A stretch of 21,360 nt of DNA from contig JAUVSA010000007.1 in the NCBI GenBank assembly GCA_030597345.1, positions 1 through 21,360 on the forward strand, in the 5' to 3' direction. The notes beneath the pieces are model-generated. The model was not told where the DNA came from and ran no database searches. It saw only the letters and a program-made list of their open reading frames with translations. This stretch comes from Bacillota bacterium. GTDB taxonomy: Bacteria; Armatimonadota; Hebobacteria; Hebobacterales; Hebobacteraceae. A program made the position numbers and the translations under genes. Below, piece after piece: positions 7,356 through 14,592 of this stretch (the first letter of the stretch is position 1; the number at the start of each line of letters is the position of its first letter).

Positions 7356-9044
7356 CTAGAACTCGTCCCGCTGACAGACTCGCACCAGCTCTTCGATCGT
7401 GGTCTTTCCCTCCAGCACCTTCTGGCGACCATCTGCCAGTAGTGTTCTCATTCCCTTTTCCACCGCCCGCTGCTTGATCTCACCGGATGATGCCTTGTCC
7501 AGCACCTGGTGCCGGACCTCCTCGTCGATCAATAGCAGTTCAAAGGCCCCCGTCCGCCCCAGATAGCCCTTCCGGCAGAGATCGCATTCTCCCGCTCGAT
7601 AGAGGGTGACCGAGTTCGCCTCTTCGGGAGCGAGATGGATTTCGCGCAGGTCCTCCGGTGTCGGGCGGAAGGGGCTCTTGCAGGTGGGGCAGAGGGTCCG
7701 AAGTAGCCGCTGAGCGAGCACGCCGATCAGGGAAGAAGCTACGAGATAGGGCTCGACGCCCATGTCGAGCAATCGGGTGACGGCCCCCGCCGCGTCGTTG
7801 GTGTGTACGGTACTGAACACGAGGTGCCCGGTCAGCGCGGCGTGGATCGCGATGTCGGCTGTCTCTCGGTCTCGGATCTCCCCCACCATGATGATGTCCG
7901 GGTCCTGCCGCACGATATGCCGGAGGCCGGAGGCGAATGTCAGGCCTATCTCGGGCCGAACGTTTATCTGGTTCGCCCCTCGCAACTCGTACTCCACCGG
8001 GTCCTCGATGGTGATGACTTTCTTCTCCGGCGAGTAGACCTCGTGGAGCCCGGCGTGCAGGGTGGTGCTCTTGCCGGAGCCGGTCGGGCCGGTGGCGAGG
8101 ATGATCCCATGGGGACGGGTGATCAGTTGCCGGAACTGGGAGAAGGTGTCCGCCCACATGCCCAGGTCCGTGAGTGTCATCCGCCCGGTAGCGCGATCGA
8201 GCAGGCGAATGACCATGCTTTCGCCGTGGAGAGTAGGGATGGTTGACACGCGCAGGTCGATCATGCGTTCGCCCAGCTTGATCCGGACTCGACCGTCCTG
8301 TGGCAGGCGCCGCTCCGCGATGTCCATGTCGGACATGATCTTGATGCGGGAGATGATCGCCGGATGCAAATGGCGGGGCGGGGAGGAGGCGTCGTGGAGT
8401 ACGCCGTCCACCCGATAGCGCACTCTGAGTTCCTTCTCGTGGGGCTCGATGTGAACGTCGGAGGCCCGGTCTTGGATCGCCTGGTGCAGGATCAGGTTCA
8501 CCAACTTGATGACCAGCGCCTCCCGGGCCATCTTCTGAAGATCCGCGATCTCCAGATCTTCCTCCGCCACCTCCTCGGTCTGCATCTCGTCGATGTCCCG
8601 GAACATCTTCTCCATGTAGCACTGCTCGATCGACTCTGAGATGCGCCGGGGACTGGCCACCACCGCCCGCACGTCGCGGCTCGTCAGGAGGCGAAGGTCG
8701 TCGAGCACCGTTACATCGAACGGGTTGGCCATTGCCACCACCAGCGTGTGATCTTCCTCTCGAAGTGGCAGCACCTGATGGCGCATGGCGAATTCGCTGG
8801 GTATCAGGGTCAGCAGGCCCGGCTCAATGCTGCGGTCGATCTCCGTCGCATACTCCAACCCCAGATGTCGCGCCAGCGCCGAGTATATCTCCTCTTCCCG
8901 GGCCAGGCCCAGGCGGGTGAGCGCCTCGTCCAGTCTTTCCGGGCCGCCATCGCAGGCCGCGACAGCTGTCTCGAGCTGCTGCCTGCTGATGACCCCTGCC
9001 TCGACAAGGATCTCGGCCAGCGGATCTCCCGACAATTGGGCCAT
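7356..9044 (-). CDS. gspE: GspE, type II secretion assembly ATPase
   Basis: GspE/PilB family hexameric ATPase, 562 residues. An N-terminal MshEN/GspE-N domain (about 5-150) begins DPLAEILVEAGVISRQQL. The N2 domain (about 170-290) has ASDVHIEP and RLPQDGRV. The motor domain has Walker A GPTGSGKS (319-326), Asp box VITIEDPVEYE (343-353), Walker B DIIMVGEIRDRET (383-395) and a His box around HLVFSTVHTND. A zinc-binding tetracysteine CPTC...CDLC (452, 455, 487, 490) separates assembly ATPases from PilT. The frame opens at a GTG at 9056, but the ATG at 9044 has AGGTGAGG six bases upstream and is chosen. It is the first gene of the minus-strand T2SS operon. An annotator could equally name it PilB, but the neighbouring gspF-K set favours GspE. 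Confidence 0.96.
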   Translation of the reverse strand: MAQLSGDPLAEILVEAGVISRQQLETAVAACDGGPERLDEALTRLGLAREEEIYSALARHLGLEYATEIDRSIEPGLLTLIPSEFAMRHQVLPLREEDHTLVVAMANPFDVTVLDDLRLLTSRDVRAVVASPRRISESIEQCYMEKMFRDIDEMQTEEVAEEDLEIADLQKMAREALVIKLVNLILHQAIQDRASDVHIEPHEKELRVRYRVDGVLHDASSPPRHLHPAIISRIKIMSDMDIAERRLPQDGRVRIKLGERMIDLRVSTIPTLHGESMVIRLLDRATGRMTLTDLGMWADTFSQFRQLITRPHGIILATGPTGSGKSTTLHAGLHEVYSPEKKVITIEDPVEYELRGANQINVRPEIGLTFASGLRHIVRQDPDIIMVGEIRDRETADIAIHAALTGHLVFSTVHTNDAAGAVTRLLDMGVEPYLVASSLIGVLAQRLLRTLCPTCKSPFRPTPEDLREIHLAPEEANSVTLYRAGECDLCRKGYLGRTGAFELLLIDEEVRHQVLDKASSGEIKQRAVEKGMRTLLADGRQKVLEGKTTIEELVRVCQRDEF

Positions 9045-9093
9045 CCAGAACCTCACCTGTTCGGTATACTGTTGGAGGGGTTATCCCACCACT

Positions 9094-9122
9094 AGCGTAT
9101 TAGACACATGGGTACCCGACAA
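9094..9122 (-). promoter_or_regulatory. Candidate promoter of the T2SS operon
   Basis: On the minus strand, TTGTCG (9117-9122) and TACGCT (9094-9099) are separated by 17 bp, resembling a sigma-70 type promoter with the TAnnnT pattern of the -10 element. Transcription would begin near 9087, leaving a leader of roughly 43 bases before the gspE ATG, which has its own Shine-Dalgarno. Only partial match to consensus. Confidence 0.3.
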
Positions 9123-9125
9123 GTT

Positions 9126-9155
9126 CGTCAGGCACCGATGCGGTCCAGCCTGACG
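9126..9155. repeat. Inverted repeat in divergent promoter region
   Basis: CGTCAGGC at 9126-9133 is the exact reverse complement of GCCTGACG at 9148-9155, with a 14-base spacer. It lies between the two divergent start codons and overlaps the candidate -35 of pepA, so it could be an operator or a hairpin in the pepA leader. No regulator is encoded nearby. Confidence 0.4.
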
Positions 9156-9222
9156 TGCGCGTCGGCAGTTGATTATACCCCAAAACCGCCGCCTCTGGCT
9201 AGCAGCAGCCTGGCGCCCTCAC

Positions 9223-9230
9223 AAGGAGGT
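9223..9230 (+). promoter_or_regulatory. Shine-Dalgarno deciding the pepA start
   Basis: AAGGAGGT is a full-strength ribosome binding site seven bases before the GTG at 9238. It shows that translation starts there and not at the in-frame ATG at 9169. Confidence 0.85.
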
Positions 9231-9237
9231 ATATCGC

Positions 9238-10740
9238 GTGAAGATCCAAGTTTCGCCGGAGTCTTTCCTGCAGTACCAAGGCGACGCCGTAGTGGTGGGG
9301 GCCACCGAAGGCGTTCCGCTCGCCGGCGTGCTGGCGGAAGTGGATCATGCCTTGGCGGGCCTCGTTGGGCGCCTGATCCAATCGGGAGAAATTCGCGGTA
9401 AGCAGTCCGAGGTCACCATTCTACACGTCCCGGGCAAGCTGCCGGCTGCGCGGGTCGCGGTGGCCGGCCTCGGGGAGGCCGCGGGCATCGACCTCTTCAG
9501 AGTGCGCGCGGCGATGGGTGTGGCAGCGCGCCTGCTCCGCAATCGCGGTTGCCGCCGCGTCGCCACCACGCTGCACGAGCAAGCCGGGGAGGGAGTGCGT
9601 ACCGACCAGGCCGTCCGCGCGGTGGTCGAGGGGGCATACATGGGTCTGTACCCCGGAGGGGAGTGCAAGTCACAGAAGGAGTTCCCGGAGGAGCTTGAGG
9701 AGCTTTGCCTGCTCGGCGTCGCAGAGCAGGAGCGTGAGCACGCGTCTGGCGCGGCCCGCGCGGGCAGGATCGTAGGCGAAGCCACCAACTACGCGCGCCG
9801 CCTCGTAAATCTACCGCCGAACGAGGTCACGCCCTCGCGGCTTGCGGAGGCGGCGGTCGAGGCAGGGGAGCGCGCCGGACTCGAGGTGGAGATCCTGGAG
9901 CCCGGGCAGATTGAGGCACTGGGCATGGGCGCCTTTGTGGCCGTCGCCCGCGGCAGCGACGAGCCCTCGCGCCTGATCGTGCTGCGCCACCGCGGAGAAG
10001 GCGACGGGCCCGTGCTGGCCTTCGTGGGAAAGGGACTGACCTTCGACAGCGGCGGGATCTCGATCAAGCCGTCCGACAAGATGGAGACGATGAAGCTCGA
10101 CATGGCCGGCGGCGCTGCGGTGCTGGCCGCCACCAGAGCGATAGGGGAACTCAAGCTCGGTGTGGATGTCCTGGGAGTGATTCCGGCCACCGAGAATCTG
10201 CCCGGCGGCCGGGCGTACAAGCCGGGAGATGTCGTCAGAGCACTGAACGGGAAAACGATTGAAATCATAAGCACGGATGCCGAGGGACGGTTGATCCTGG
10301 CCGACGCGCTGGCCTATGCGCGCCAACTGGGGGCGACCCATCTCATAGATGTCGCCACTCTGACGGGTGCGTGCATCGTTGCCCTGGGACATGTCGCCGC
10401 CGCTGTTATGGGCAACGACACCGCTCTGGTCGAAGCGGTGCTGGACGCGGGCGAAAGCGCCGGAGAGCGGATGTGGCGCTTGCCGTTGTTCCCAGAGTAT
10501 CGCCCCCAGCTGGACAGCAATATTGCAGATATCAAGAACGTCGGTGGCAGGGCGGCCGGCGCCATCACCGGGGGTCTATTCCTGCGCGAGTTCGTGGGAG
10601 ATACCGGCTGGGCGCACATAGACATCGCAGGCACCGCCTGGAGCGACAAGGATGAACCCCACCAGGTCGAGGGCGCTACCGGGGCAGGGACGCGCACCCT
10701 GATTGCCCTCGCCGAGAGAATAGCCGGAGGTGTGATGTGA
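9238..10740 (+). CDS. pepA: Leucyl aminopeptidase (M17 family)
   Basis: A cytosolic, two-metal aminopeptidase that removes N-terminal residues from peptides, 500 residues. The start is GTG at 9238, set by a perfect Shine-Dalgarno. The N-terminal M17 regulatory domain is less conserved (about 1-165). The catalytic domain begins near NLPPNEVTPSRLAEAA (191-206). Metal ligands are seen in VGKGLTFDSGG (Lys265, Asp270), KLDMAGGAA (Asp288) and the family signature STDAEGRL (345-352, with Asp347 and Glu349; Arg351 is the catalytic arginine). The stop overlaps the next gene by four bases (GTGA), so the two are co-translated. PepA homologues in some bacteria also bind DNA, and nothing here tells whether this one does. 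Confidence 0.96.
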   Translation: MKIQVSPESFLQYQGDAVVVGATEGVPLAGVLAEVDHALAGLVGRLIQSGEIRGKQSEVTILHVPGKLPAARVAVAGLGEAAGIDLFRVRAAMGVAARLLRNRGCRRVATTLHEQAGEGVRTDQAVRAVVEGAYMGLYPGGECKSQKEFPEELEELCLLGVAEQEREHASGAARAGRIVGEATNYARRLVNLPPNEVTPSRLAEAAVEAGERAGLEVEILEPGQIEALGMGAFVAVARGSDEPSRLIVLRHRGEGDGPVLAFVGKGLTFDSGGISIKPSDKMETMKLDMAGGAAVLAATRAIGELKLGVDVLGVIPATENLPGGRAYKPGDVVRALNGKTIEIISTDAEGRLILADALAYARQLGATHLIDVATLTGACIVALGHVAAAVMGNDTALVEAVLDAGESAGERMWRLPLFPEYRPQLDSNIADIKNVGGRAAGAITGGLFLREFVGDTGWAHIDIAGTAWSDKDEPHQVEGATGAGTRTLIALAERIAGGVM

Positions 10741-11975
10741 AAACAGCTAGAGGGCGAGTGCTCCCACTTGTGCTCGGCATCCTGCTCGCGGTGCTGCTTT
10801 GGGTGCTGGTCGGCGCCGGGGTGTCTTGGTTTCTCCTCCAGCGTTCCGGCCGGCCGAGTCGAGTTGCCGGCAGCCCGATTGGCCCCGCCGCCCGTGGCCC
10901 CCAACCCGGGGCGGTTCCGGCTGGCGCCGGAGGCGCCTCCGTGCCGTCAGCAGTGAGTGAGCAGTCGGAGAACGCGATTACCGCTGCAATCGCCCGCGTC
11001 GGTCCCGCGGTCGTCAACATCGACACCTCCTACCAGCCGGTAGTCCGGGACCCGATGGAGCGCATTCTGCGGAACCTCATGGGTATTCCCACGGACCCGT
11101 TTCCCAGGAAGGGCCAGGGCAGCGGCATCATCATCGACGGGGAGCGCGGCTACATTCTGACGAACGCGCATGTGGTGAAGGGCGCCGTCCACGTCGGGGT
11201 GTCTCTCGCCGACGGGCAGCACTTTGAGGCGCAGGTAGTGGGGATCGATCCTCTCTCGGAAATCGCAGTGCTCAAGGTGCCTGGGGGAGAGCTGCCGGCT
11301 GCCACGCTGGGTAGCGCCGCCGAGCTTCCGATTGGCTCCTGGGTGATCGCGATCGGGAATCCCTTCGGCTTTCAGAACACCGTCACCGTGGGCGTGCTCA
11401 GCGCGAAGGACCGCCAGATCAAGGGGCCCGACGGCACCGTGCTGCAGGACTTGCTGCAGACAGACGCCTCAATCAATCCCGGGAACAGCGGGGGCGCGCT
11501 CGTCGATCTCAACGGGAATGTGGTGGGTATCCCGACGGCGATCATCCCCTACGCCCAGGGGATAGGATTCGCCGTTTCGGTGGATGTCGCCAAGCAGGTG
11601 GCCGAGAGACTGATAGCCACCGGGAAGATGCCGTGGCTTGGCATCTCCCACCGTGACATCGCCCCTGACGAGGCCCGAGAGCTGCGCCTGGCGGAACCGA
11701 GGGGAACAGTGGTGGTGTCCGCGGTACGGGGCGGCCCGGCGGCCCGGGCCGGCATCCGGCCACGAGATGTGATTACAGGACTGGGTCAGCGGTCGGTGGA
11801 GAATGCGAAGGAGCTCAGTGTGGCCGTCCGCTCCCACGACGCTGGTGAGCGAGTGCAGATCACCATCTGGCGGGAGGGCGGGGAGCACACCCTGAGTGTC
11901 ACGCTTGGGGAAGTGCCCCAGGGCGGCTTCCGGCAGTTGCGGGCTAGTCCTCCCGGTAGTGGCAGCCGCGGCTAA
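10737..11975 (+). CDS. Membrane-anchored HtrA/Deg-type serine protease with one PDZ domain
   Basis: The 412-residue protein starts at GTG with GGAGGT five bases upstream. An N-terminal membrane anchor (about 8-33) is followed by a Gly/Pro/Ala-rich linker (36-75), a trypsin-like protease domain (about 78-295) and a single PDZ domain (about 298-392). It therefore resembles DegS or single-PDZ Deg proteases of the cell envelope. His145 (LTNAHVV) and Ser251 (NPGNSGGAL) of the triad are present. The position of the catalytic Asp, exactly 30 residues after the His as in DegP, is Glu175 (DPLSEIAVLKV). The protease should act outside the membrane in envelope quality control. The C-terminal 15 residues are unconserved and their codons overlap nadB, which runs the other way. 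Confidence 0.93.
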   Translation: MKTARGRVLPLVLGILLAVLLWVLVGAGVSWFLLQRSGRPSRVAGSPIGPAARGPQPGAVPAGAGGASVPSAVSEQSENAITAAIARVGPAVVNIDTSYQPVVRDPMERILRNLMGIPTDPFPRKGQGSGIIIDGERGYILTNAHVVKGAVHVGVSLADGQHFEAQVVGIDPLSEIAVLKVPGGELPAATLGSAAELPIGSWVIAIGNPFGFQNTVTVGVLSAKDRQIKGPDGTVLQDLLQTDASINPGNSGGALVDLNGNVVGIPTAIIPYAQGIGFAVSVDVAKQVAERLIATGKMPWLGISHRDIAPDEARELRLAEPRGTVVVSAVRGGPAARAGIRPRDVITGLGQRSVENAKELSVAVRSHDAGERVQITIWREGGEHTLSVTLGEVPQGGFRQLRASPPGSGSRG

Positions 11976-13518
11976 CCGGGTTCCTGAGCGCCGCGTCAGC
12001 GATGATCTGGGCTGCCGCGATGCCATTCCGGAGTCCGACCAGCTCGTCATTGAGCTTGGTCTCCCGGTAGAAGCGCTCTATCCGATGTGCCCAGTAGCTC
12101 AGGTCTGCCACCGCGCGGTGCAGTCGCTTCGCGTTTCTCACGATGCCCGCGTAGTTCCACATCGTGCTCTTGATCAGCATCCAATCCGGGACGATCAGCA
12201 GCGGGTCGCTCTCCTCCGTCAACCCTTCGTCACGCCAGGTCGCGATCTCTTCGATCCTGCCCGCGTCGATTGGCTCGTCGTGGCTTACGGCGTCCACGGC
12301 CGCGCGCTGACCCCATAGAATCGCCTCCGGCAGCGAAGTCGAGGCCAGCCGATTGGCCCCGTGCACTCCCGTGCAACTCGTCTCTCCTGCCGCGTATAGC
12401 CGACGCAGACTAGTTCGGCCCCAGGTGTCCACCCCCACTCCGCCACAGAAATAGTGCGCCGCCGGGACCACGGGGATCGACTGCCTTGTGATATCGACAC
12501 CGTGCTGGAGGCAGGTTTCGTAGATCGTCGGAAATCGCACCTTCGGGTCCACCGCCAGCGGCGTCAGATCGAGCAGCACGTACTCATCTCCGCTCTTCAG
12601 CATCTCCTCCTGAATGGCCCGCGCCAGAATGTCTCGGGGGGCCAGGGACCCATCTGGGTGATACGAGGACATGAACTCTTCGCCGTGTCTTGTGCGCAGG
12701 ATAGCGCCCTCTCCCCGAACCGACTCGGAAATCAGGAAGCGGTCCGCGTCGCGATGATAGAACGCAGTGGGATGGAACTGGACGTATTCCGCGTTAATGA
12801 TGGTGGCGCCGGCACGGTGGGCCATGGCAAGGCCATCTGCCCGAGCCACCCACGGATTCGTGGTATGCAGGTAGAGCTGGCCGACTCCGCCCGTGGCGAG
12901 CACTGTATGTGGCGCGAAGAAGCGTCTGACTCTGCCGCTTTCCTGCTCCAGCACGTAGGCGCCCAAGCACTCGATCGGCCCGTAAATCGCACCGGGCTCC
13001 ACCGAGTGGTGCGGCACCGTGATCAGATCCACCGCGGTGTGTCCGGTGAGAAGTTCTATGCCAGCTTCCGCCTCCACTGCCGCGAGCAGTCGGATCGAGA
13101 TCGCATGTCCGGTTGCATCATCCGCGTGAGCTATCCGCCTCCGCGAGTGGGCCGCCTCCTGGGTGAAGTCGAAGCGCCCCTCCGGGTCCAAGGTGAACTC
13201 TACTGCCAGTTGCTCGACGAGCAGACGATCCACGATATCTGGGATGCTATCCGCGAGGAGTCGCACTGCTCCCTCGTCACACAGTCCATCCCCGGCCGCG
13301 AGGATGTCGCGCACCAGCTCCTCCGGGGTGTCGCCCGGCGGCCGTGCCACGATGCCCCCCTGCGCGTAGTCACTGTTGGACTCCAGTGGGTCAGCAGCGT
13401 TGCTGAGCACAGCTACCGAGAGACCGGCTTGCGCTGCCCTGAGCGCAGCGGAGGCGCCGGCCGCTCCGCAGCCCATGACAGGCAGATCAGCGAACGTATC
13501 CTGGTTGGCCGGGCGCAT
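11944..13518 (-). CDS. nadB: L-aspartate oxidase (NAD biosynthesis)
   Basis: A flavoenzyme that oxidises L-aspartate to iminoaspartate, the first step of de novo NAD synthesis; 524 residues, normal length. The FAD-binding motif GCGAAGASAAL (16-26) is followed by ESNSDYAQGGIVA (46-58), HSRRRIAHADDATG (124-137), VLATGGVGQLY, EYVQFHPTAF, ISESVRGEGAILR, APRDILARAI and the long C-terminal FAD motif GETSCTGVHGANRLASTS. The C-terminus NPVSRGCHYRED matches the SRGxHYR ending of NadB, so the stop is sound. The ATG at 13518 is the first start available in the frame; no clear Shine-Dalgarno precedes it. The partners nadA and nadC are not in the window. The 3' end overlaps the protease gene by 32 bases tail to tail. 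Confidence 0.96.
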   Translation of the reverse strand: MRPANQDTFADLPVMGCGAAGASAALRAAQAGLSVAVLSNAADPLESNSDYAQGGIVARPPGDTPEELVRDILAAGDGLCDEGAVRLLADSIPDIVDRLLVEQLAVEFTLDPEGRFDFTQEAAHSRRRIAHADDATGHAISIRLLAAVEAEAGIELLTGHTAVDLITVPHHSVEPGAIYGPIECLGAYVLEQESGRVRRFFAPHTVLATGGVGQLYLHTTNPWVARADGLAMAHRAGATIINAEYVQFHPTAFYHRDADRFLISESVRGEGAILRTRHGEEFMSSYHPDGSLAPRDILARAIQEEMLKSGDEYVLLDLTPLAVDPKVRFPTIYETCLQHGVDITRQSIPVVPAAHYFCGGVGVDTWGRTSLRRLYAAGETSCTGVHGANRLASTSLPEAILWGQRAAVDAVSHDEPIDAGRIEEIATWRDEGLTEESDPLLIVPDWMLIKSTMWNYAGIVRNAKRLHRAVADLSYWAHRIERFYRETKLNDELVGLRNGIAAAQIIADAALRNPVSRGCHYRED

Positions 13519-13628
13519 CCGTAGAGCAACACTGTGCCGACTGGCACCTCGTTTTCCTTCCCCGCGGGAGACTCGACGGCAGTCGCTTTCTGCGGCTGAG
13601 CACTCTCCTCCTGCCCGGATCTGCTGGC

Positions 13629-13657
13629 TTGCGTTCGCCCACGCGCTGTGTTAGAAT
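13629..13657 (+). promoter_or_regulatory. Probable leaderless promoter of the ArgA-like gene
   Basis: TTGCGT (13629-13634) and TAGAAT (13652-13657) are separated by exactly 17 bp, a good sigma-70 type match. The -10 element ends seven bases before the ATG at 13665, so the predicted transcription start falls at or next to the A of the start codon. No Shine-Dalgarno lies upstream of this ATG, consistent with a leaderless mRNA. It would drive the plus-strand run to about 16554. Confidence 0.6.
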
Positions 13658-13664
13658 CCGGCCC

Positions 13665-14126
13665 ATGAGTAGAAACCTGCGGCGCGCGCGGGTGGCGGAC
13701 GTAGAGGCGATACACCGCCTCATCAACTATTTCGCCCAGCGGGACGAAATGCTGCCGCGCTCGCTGAACGAGCTGTACGAGAGCCTGCGTGATTTCTATG
13801 TCGTCGAGGCCGGCGGAGAGATCGTGGGCTGTTGCGCCCTGCATGTCACGTGGGGGGACCTCGCGGAAGTCAAGGGGCTGGCCGTCCGGGAGGACAATCG
13901 CGGACACGGGATAGGCAAACAGCTCGTGGAGGCTTGCCTGAAGGACGGGCGCACCCTCGGGCTTCCCCGAGCGTTCGTCCTCACCTATATTCCAGCTTAC
14001 TTCGAGCGGTTCGGATTTCGCGAGGTCGAGAAGAGCGAGCTGCCGCACAAGGTATGGAGTGAGTGCATCCGTTGCCCGAAGTTCCCGGACTGCGGCGAAC
14101 TTAGCATGGTGCTGGACATAACGTGA
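13665..14126 (+). CDS. Short ArgA-like N-acetyltransferase (GNAT family)
   Basis: A 153-residue GNAT protein of the kind annotated as a short N-acetylglutamate synthase, which would acetylate glutamate in the first step of arginine synthesis. Seen in the sequence: the opening RRARVADVEAIHRLINYFA, GCCALHVTWGDLAEVKGLAV (beta strands 4 and 5), acetyl-CoA loop REDNRGHGIGKQL, and AYFERFGFREVEK. The tail SECIRCPKFPDCGEL, with three cysteines, is characteristic of this subfamily. It resembles the mycobacterial single-domain ArgA type and lacks the amino-acid-kinase domain of classical ArgA. The start at 13665 follows from a probable leaderless promoter. aroQ follows 13 bases downstream. The exact substrate is inferred from family resemblance only. 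Confidence 0.85.
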   Translation: MSRNLRRARVADVEAIHRLINYFAQRDEMLPRSLNELYESLRDFYVVEAGGEIVGCCALHVTWGDLAEVKGLAVREDNRGHGIGKQLVEACLKDGRTLGLPRAFVLTYIPAYFERFGFREVEKSELPHKVWSECIRCPKFPDCGELSMVLDIT

Positions 14127-14139
14127 GAGAAGGGGCGAC

Positions 14140-14592
14140 ATGGCGGCAAGGCGTGTGCTGGTAGTTCACGGATGCAACCTCAATCTCCTGGGAGAGCGTG
14201 AGCCGGAGCTCTATGGCCGCGCCACCCTCTCCGAGATCGATCAGCAGATCGAGTCTCTGGCCTCCGAGCTGGGTCTGGAGGTCAGAATCGTCCAGTCCAA
14301 TCACGAAGGGGAGATCATAGAGGCCATCCAGGACGCCCGCCAGTGGGCGGATGGCATCGTCATCAATCCCGCTGGCTTCACGACCACCAGCGTGGGCATA
14401 CTCGACGCGATCAAGGCTACGCGCTTGCCCGCAGTGGAAGTGCATCTGTCCAACGTACACGCGCGCGAGGAGTTCCGCCGCCAATCCATCATCGCGGCGG
14501 CCACCGTCGGGCAGGTCTGCGGGTTCGGCCTCAATAGCTACCTGCTGGCGCTGCGCGGCCTGGCGGCTCAGTTAAGCGCGCGCGAGGACTGA
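14140..14592 (+). CDS. aroQ: Type II 3-dehydroquinate dehydratase
   Basis: Catalyses the third step of the shikimate pathway, dehydroquinate to dehydroshikimate; the family is a dodecamer of about 150 residues, as here. Motifs seen: NLNLLGEREPELYG (13-26, with Arg20 and catalytic Tyr25), QSNHEGEII (52-60), VINPAGFTTTSVGILDA (74-90), EVHLSNVHAREEFR (100-113, with catalytic His102) and VGQVCGFG. Two positions differ from the usual sequence: GPNLN is GCNLN (Cys12), and the THTS motif is TTTS, so the substrate-contacting histidine (His81 in the Mycobacterium tuberculosis enzyme) is Thr82. Catalytic Tyr and His remain. The ATG has GAGAAGGGG four bases upstream. The stop overlaps the next start (TGATG). 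Confidence 0.94.
   Translation: MAARRVLVVHGCNLNLLGEREPELYGRATLSEIDQQIESLASELGLEVRIVQSNHEGEIIEAIQDARQWADGIVINPAGFTTTSVGILDAIKATRLPAVEVHLSNVHAREEFRRQSIIAAATVGQVCGFGLNSYLLALRGLAAQLSARED

Larger units (their letters stand above)
9045..9237. promoter_or_regulatory. Divergent promoter region between gspE and pepA
   Basis: This 193-bp gap separates the minus-strand T2SS operon from the plus-strand aminopeptidase gene and must hold promoters for both. For pepA, a weak CTGACG (9150-9155) with TATACC (9174-9179) at 18-bp spacing is visible. For gspE, see the separate entry. A perfect TATAAT occurs on the minus strand at 9172-9177 but has no -35 at a useful distance. An 8-bp inverted repeat lies at 9126-9155. 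No small gene was recognised here. Confidence 0.6.

Noticed and set aside
7540..8622. Minus-strand open frame of 360 codons in a second frame of gspE
   Set aside because: Out-of-frame shadow of the intact gspE ATPase; Arg/Pro/His-rich.
9172..9177. Perfect TATAAT on the minus strand as the gspE promoter
   Set aside because: No -35 element at 16-18 bp and no extended -10 TGn; it would also give a leader of over 100 bases. Kept only as a remote alternative.
12454..13524. Plus-strand open frame of 356 codons
   Set aside because: Antisense to nadB, which has all family motifs; composition is not protein-like.
13413..14141. Minus-strand open frame of 242 codons across the nadB start and the acetyltransferase gene
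   Set aside because: Antisense to a well-supported GNAT gene and out of frame with nadB; no recognisable domain.
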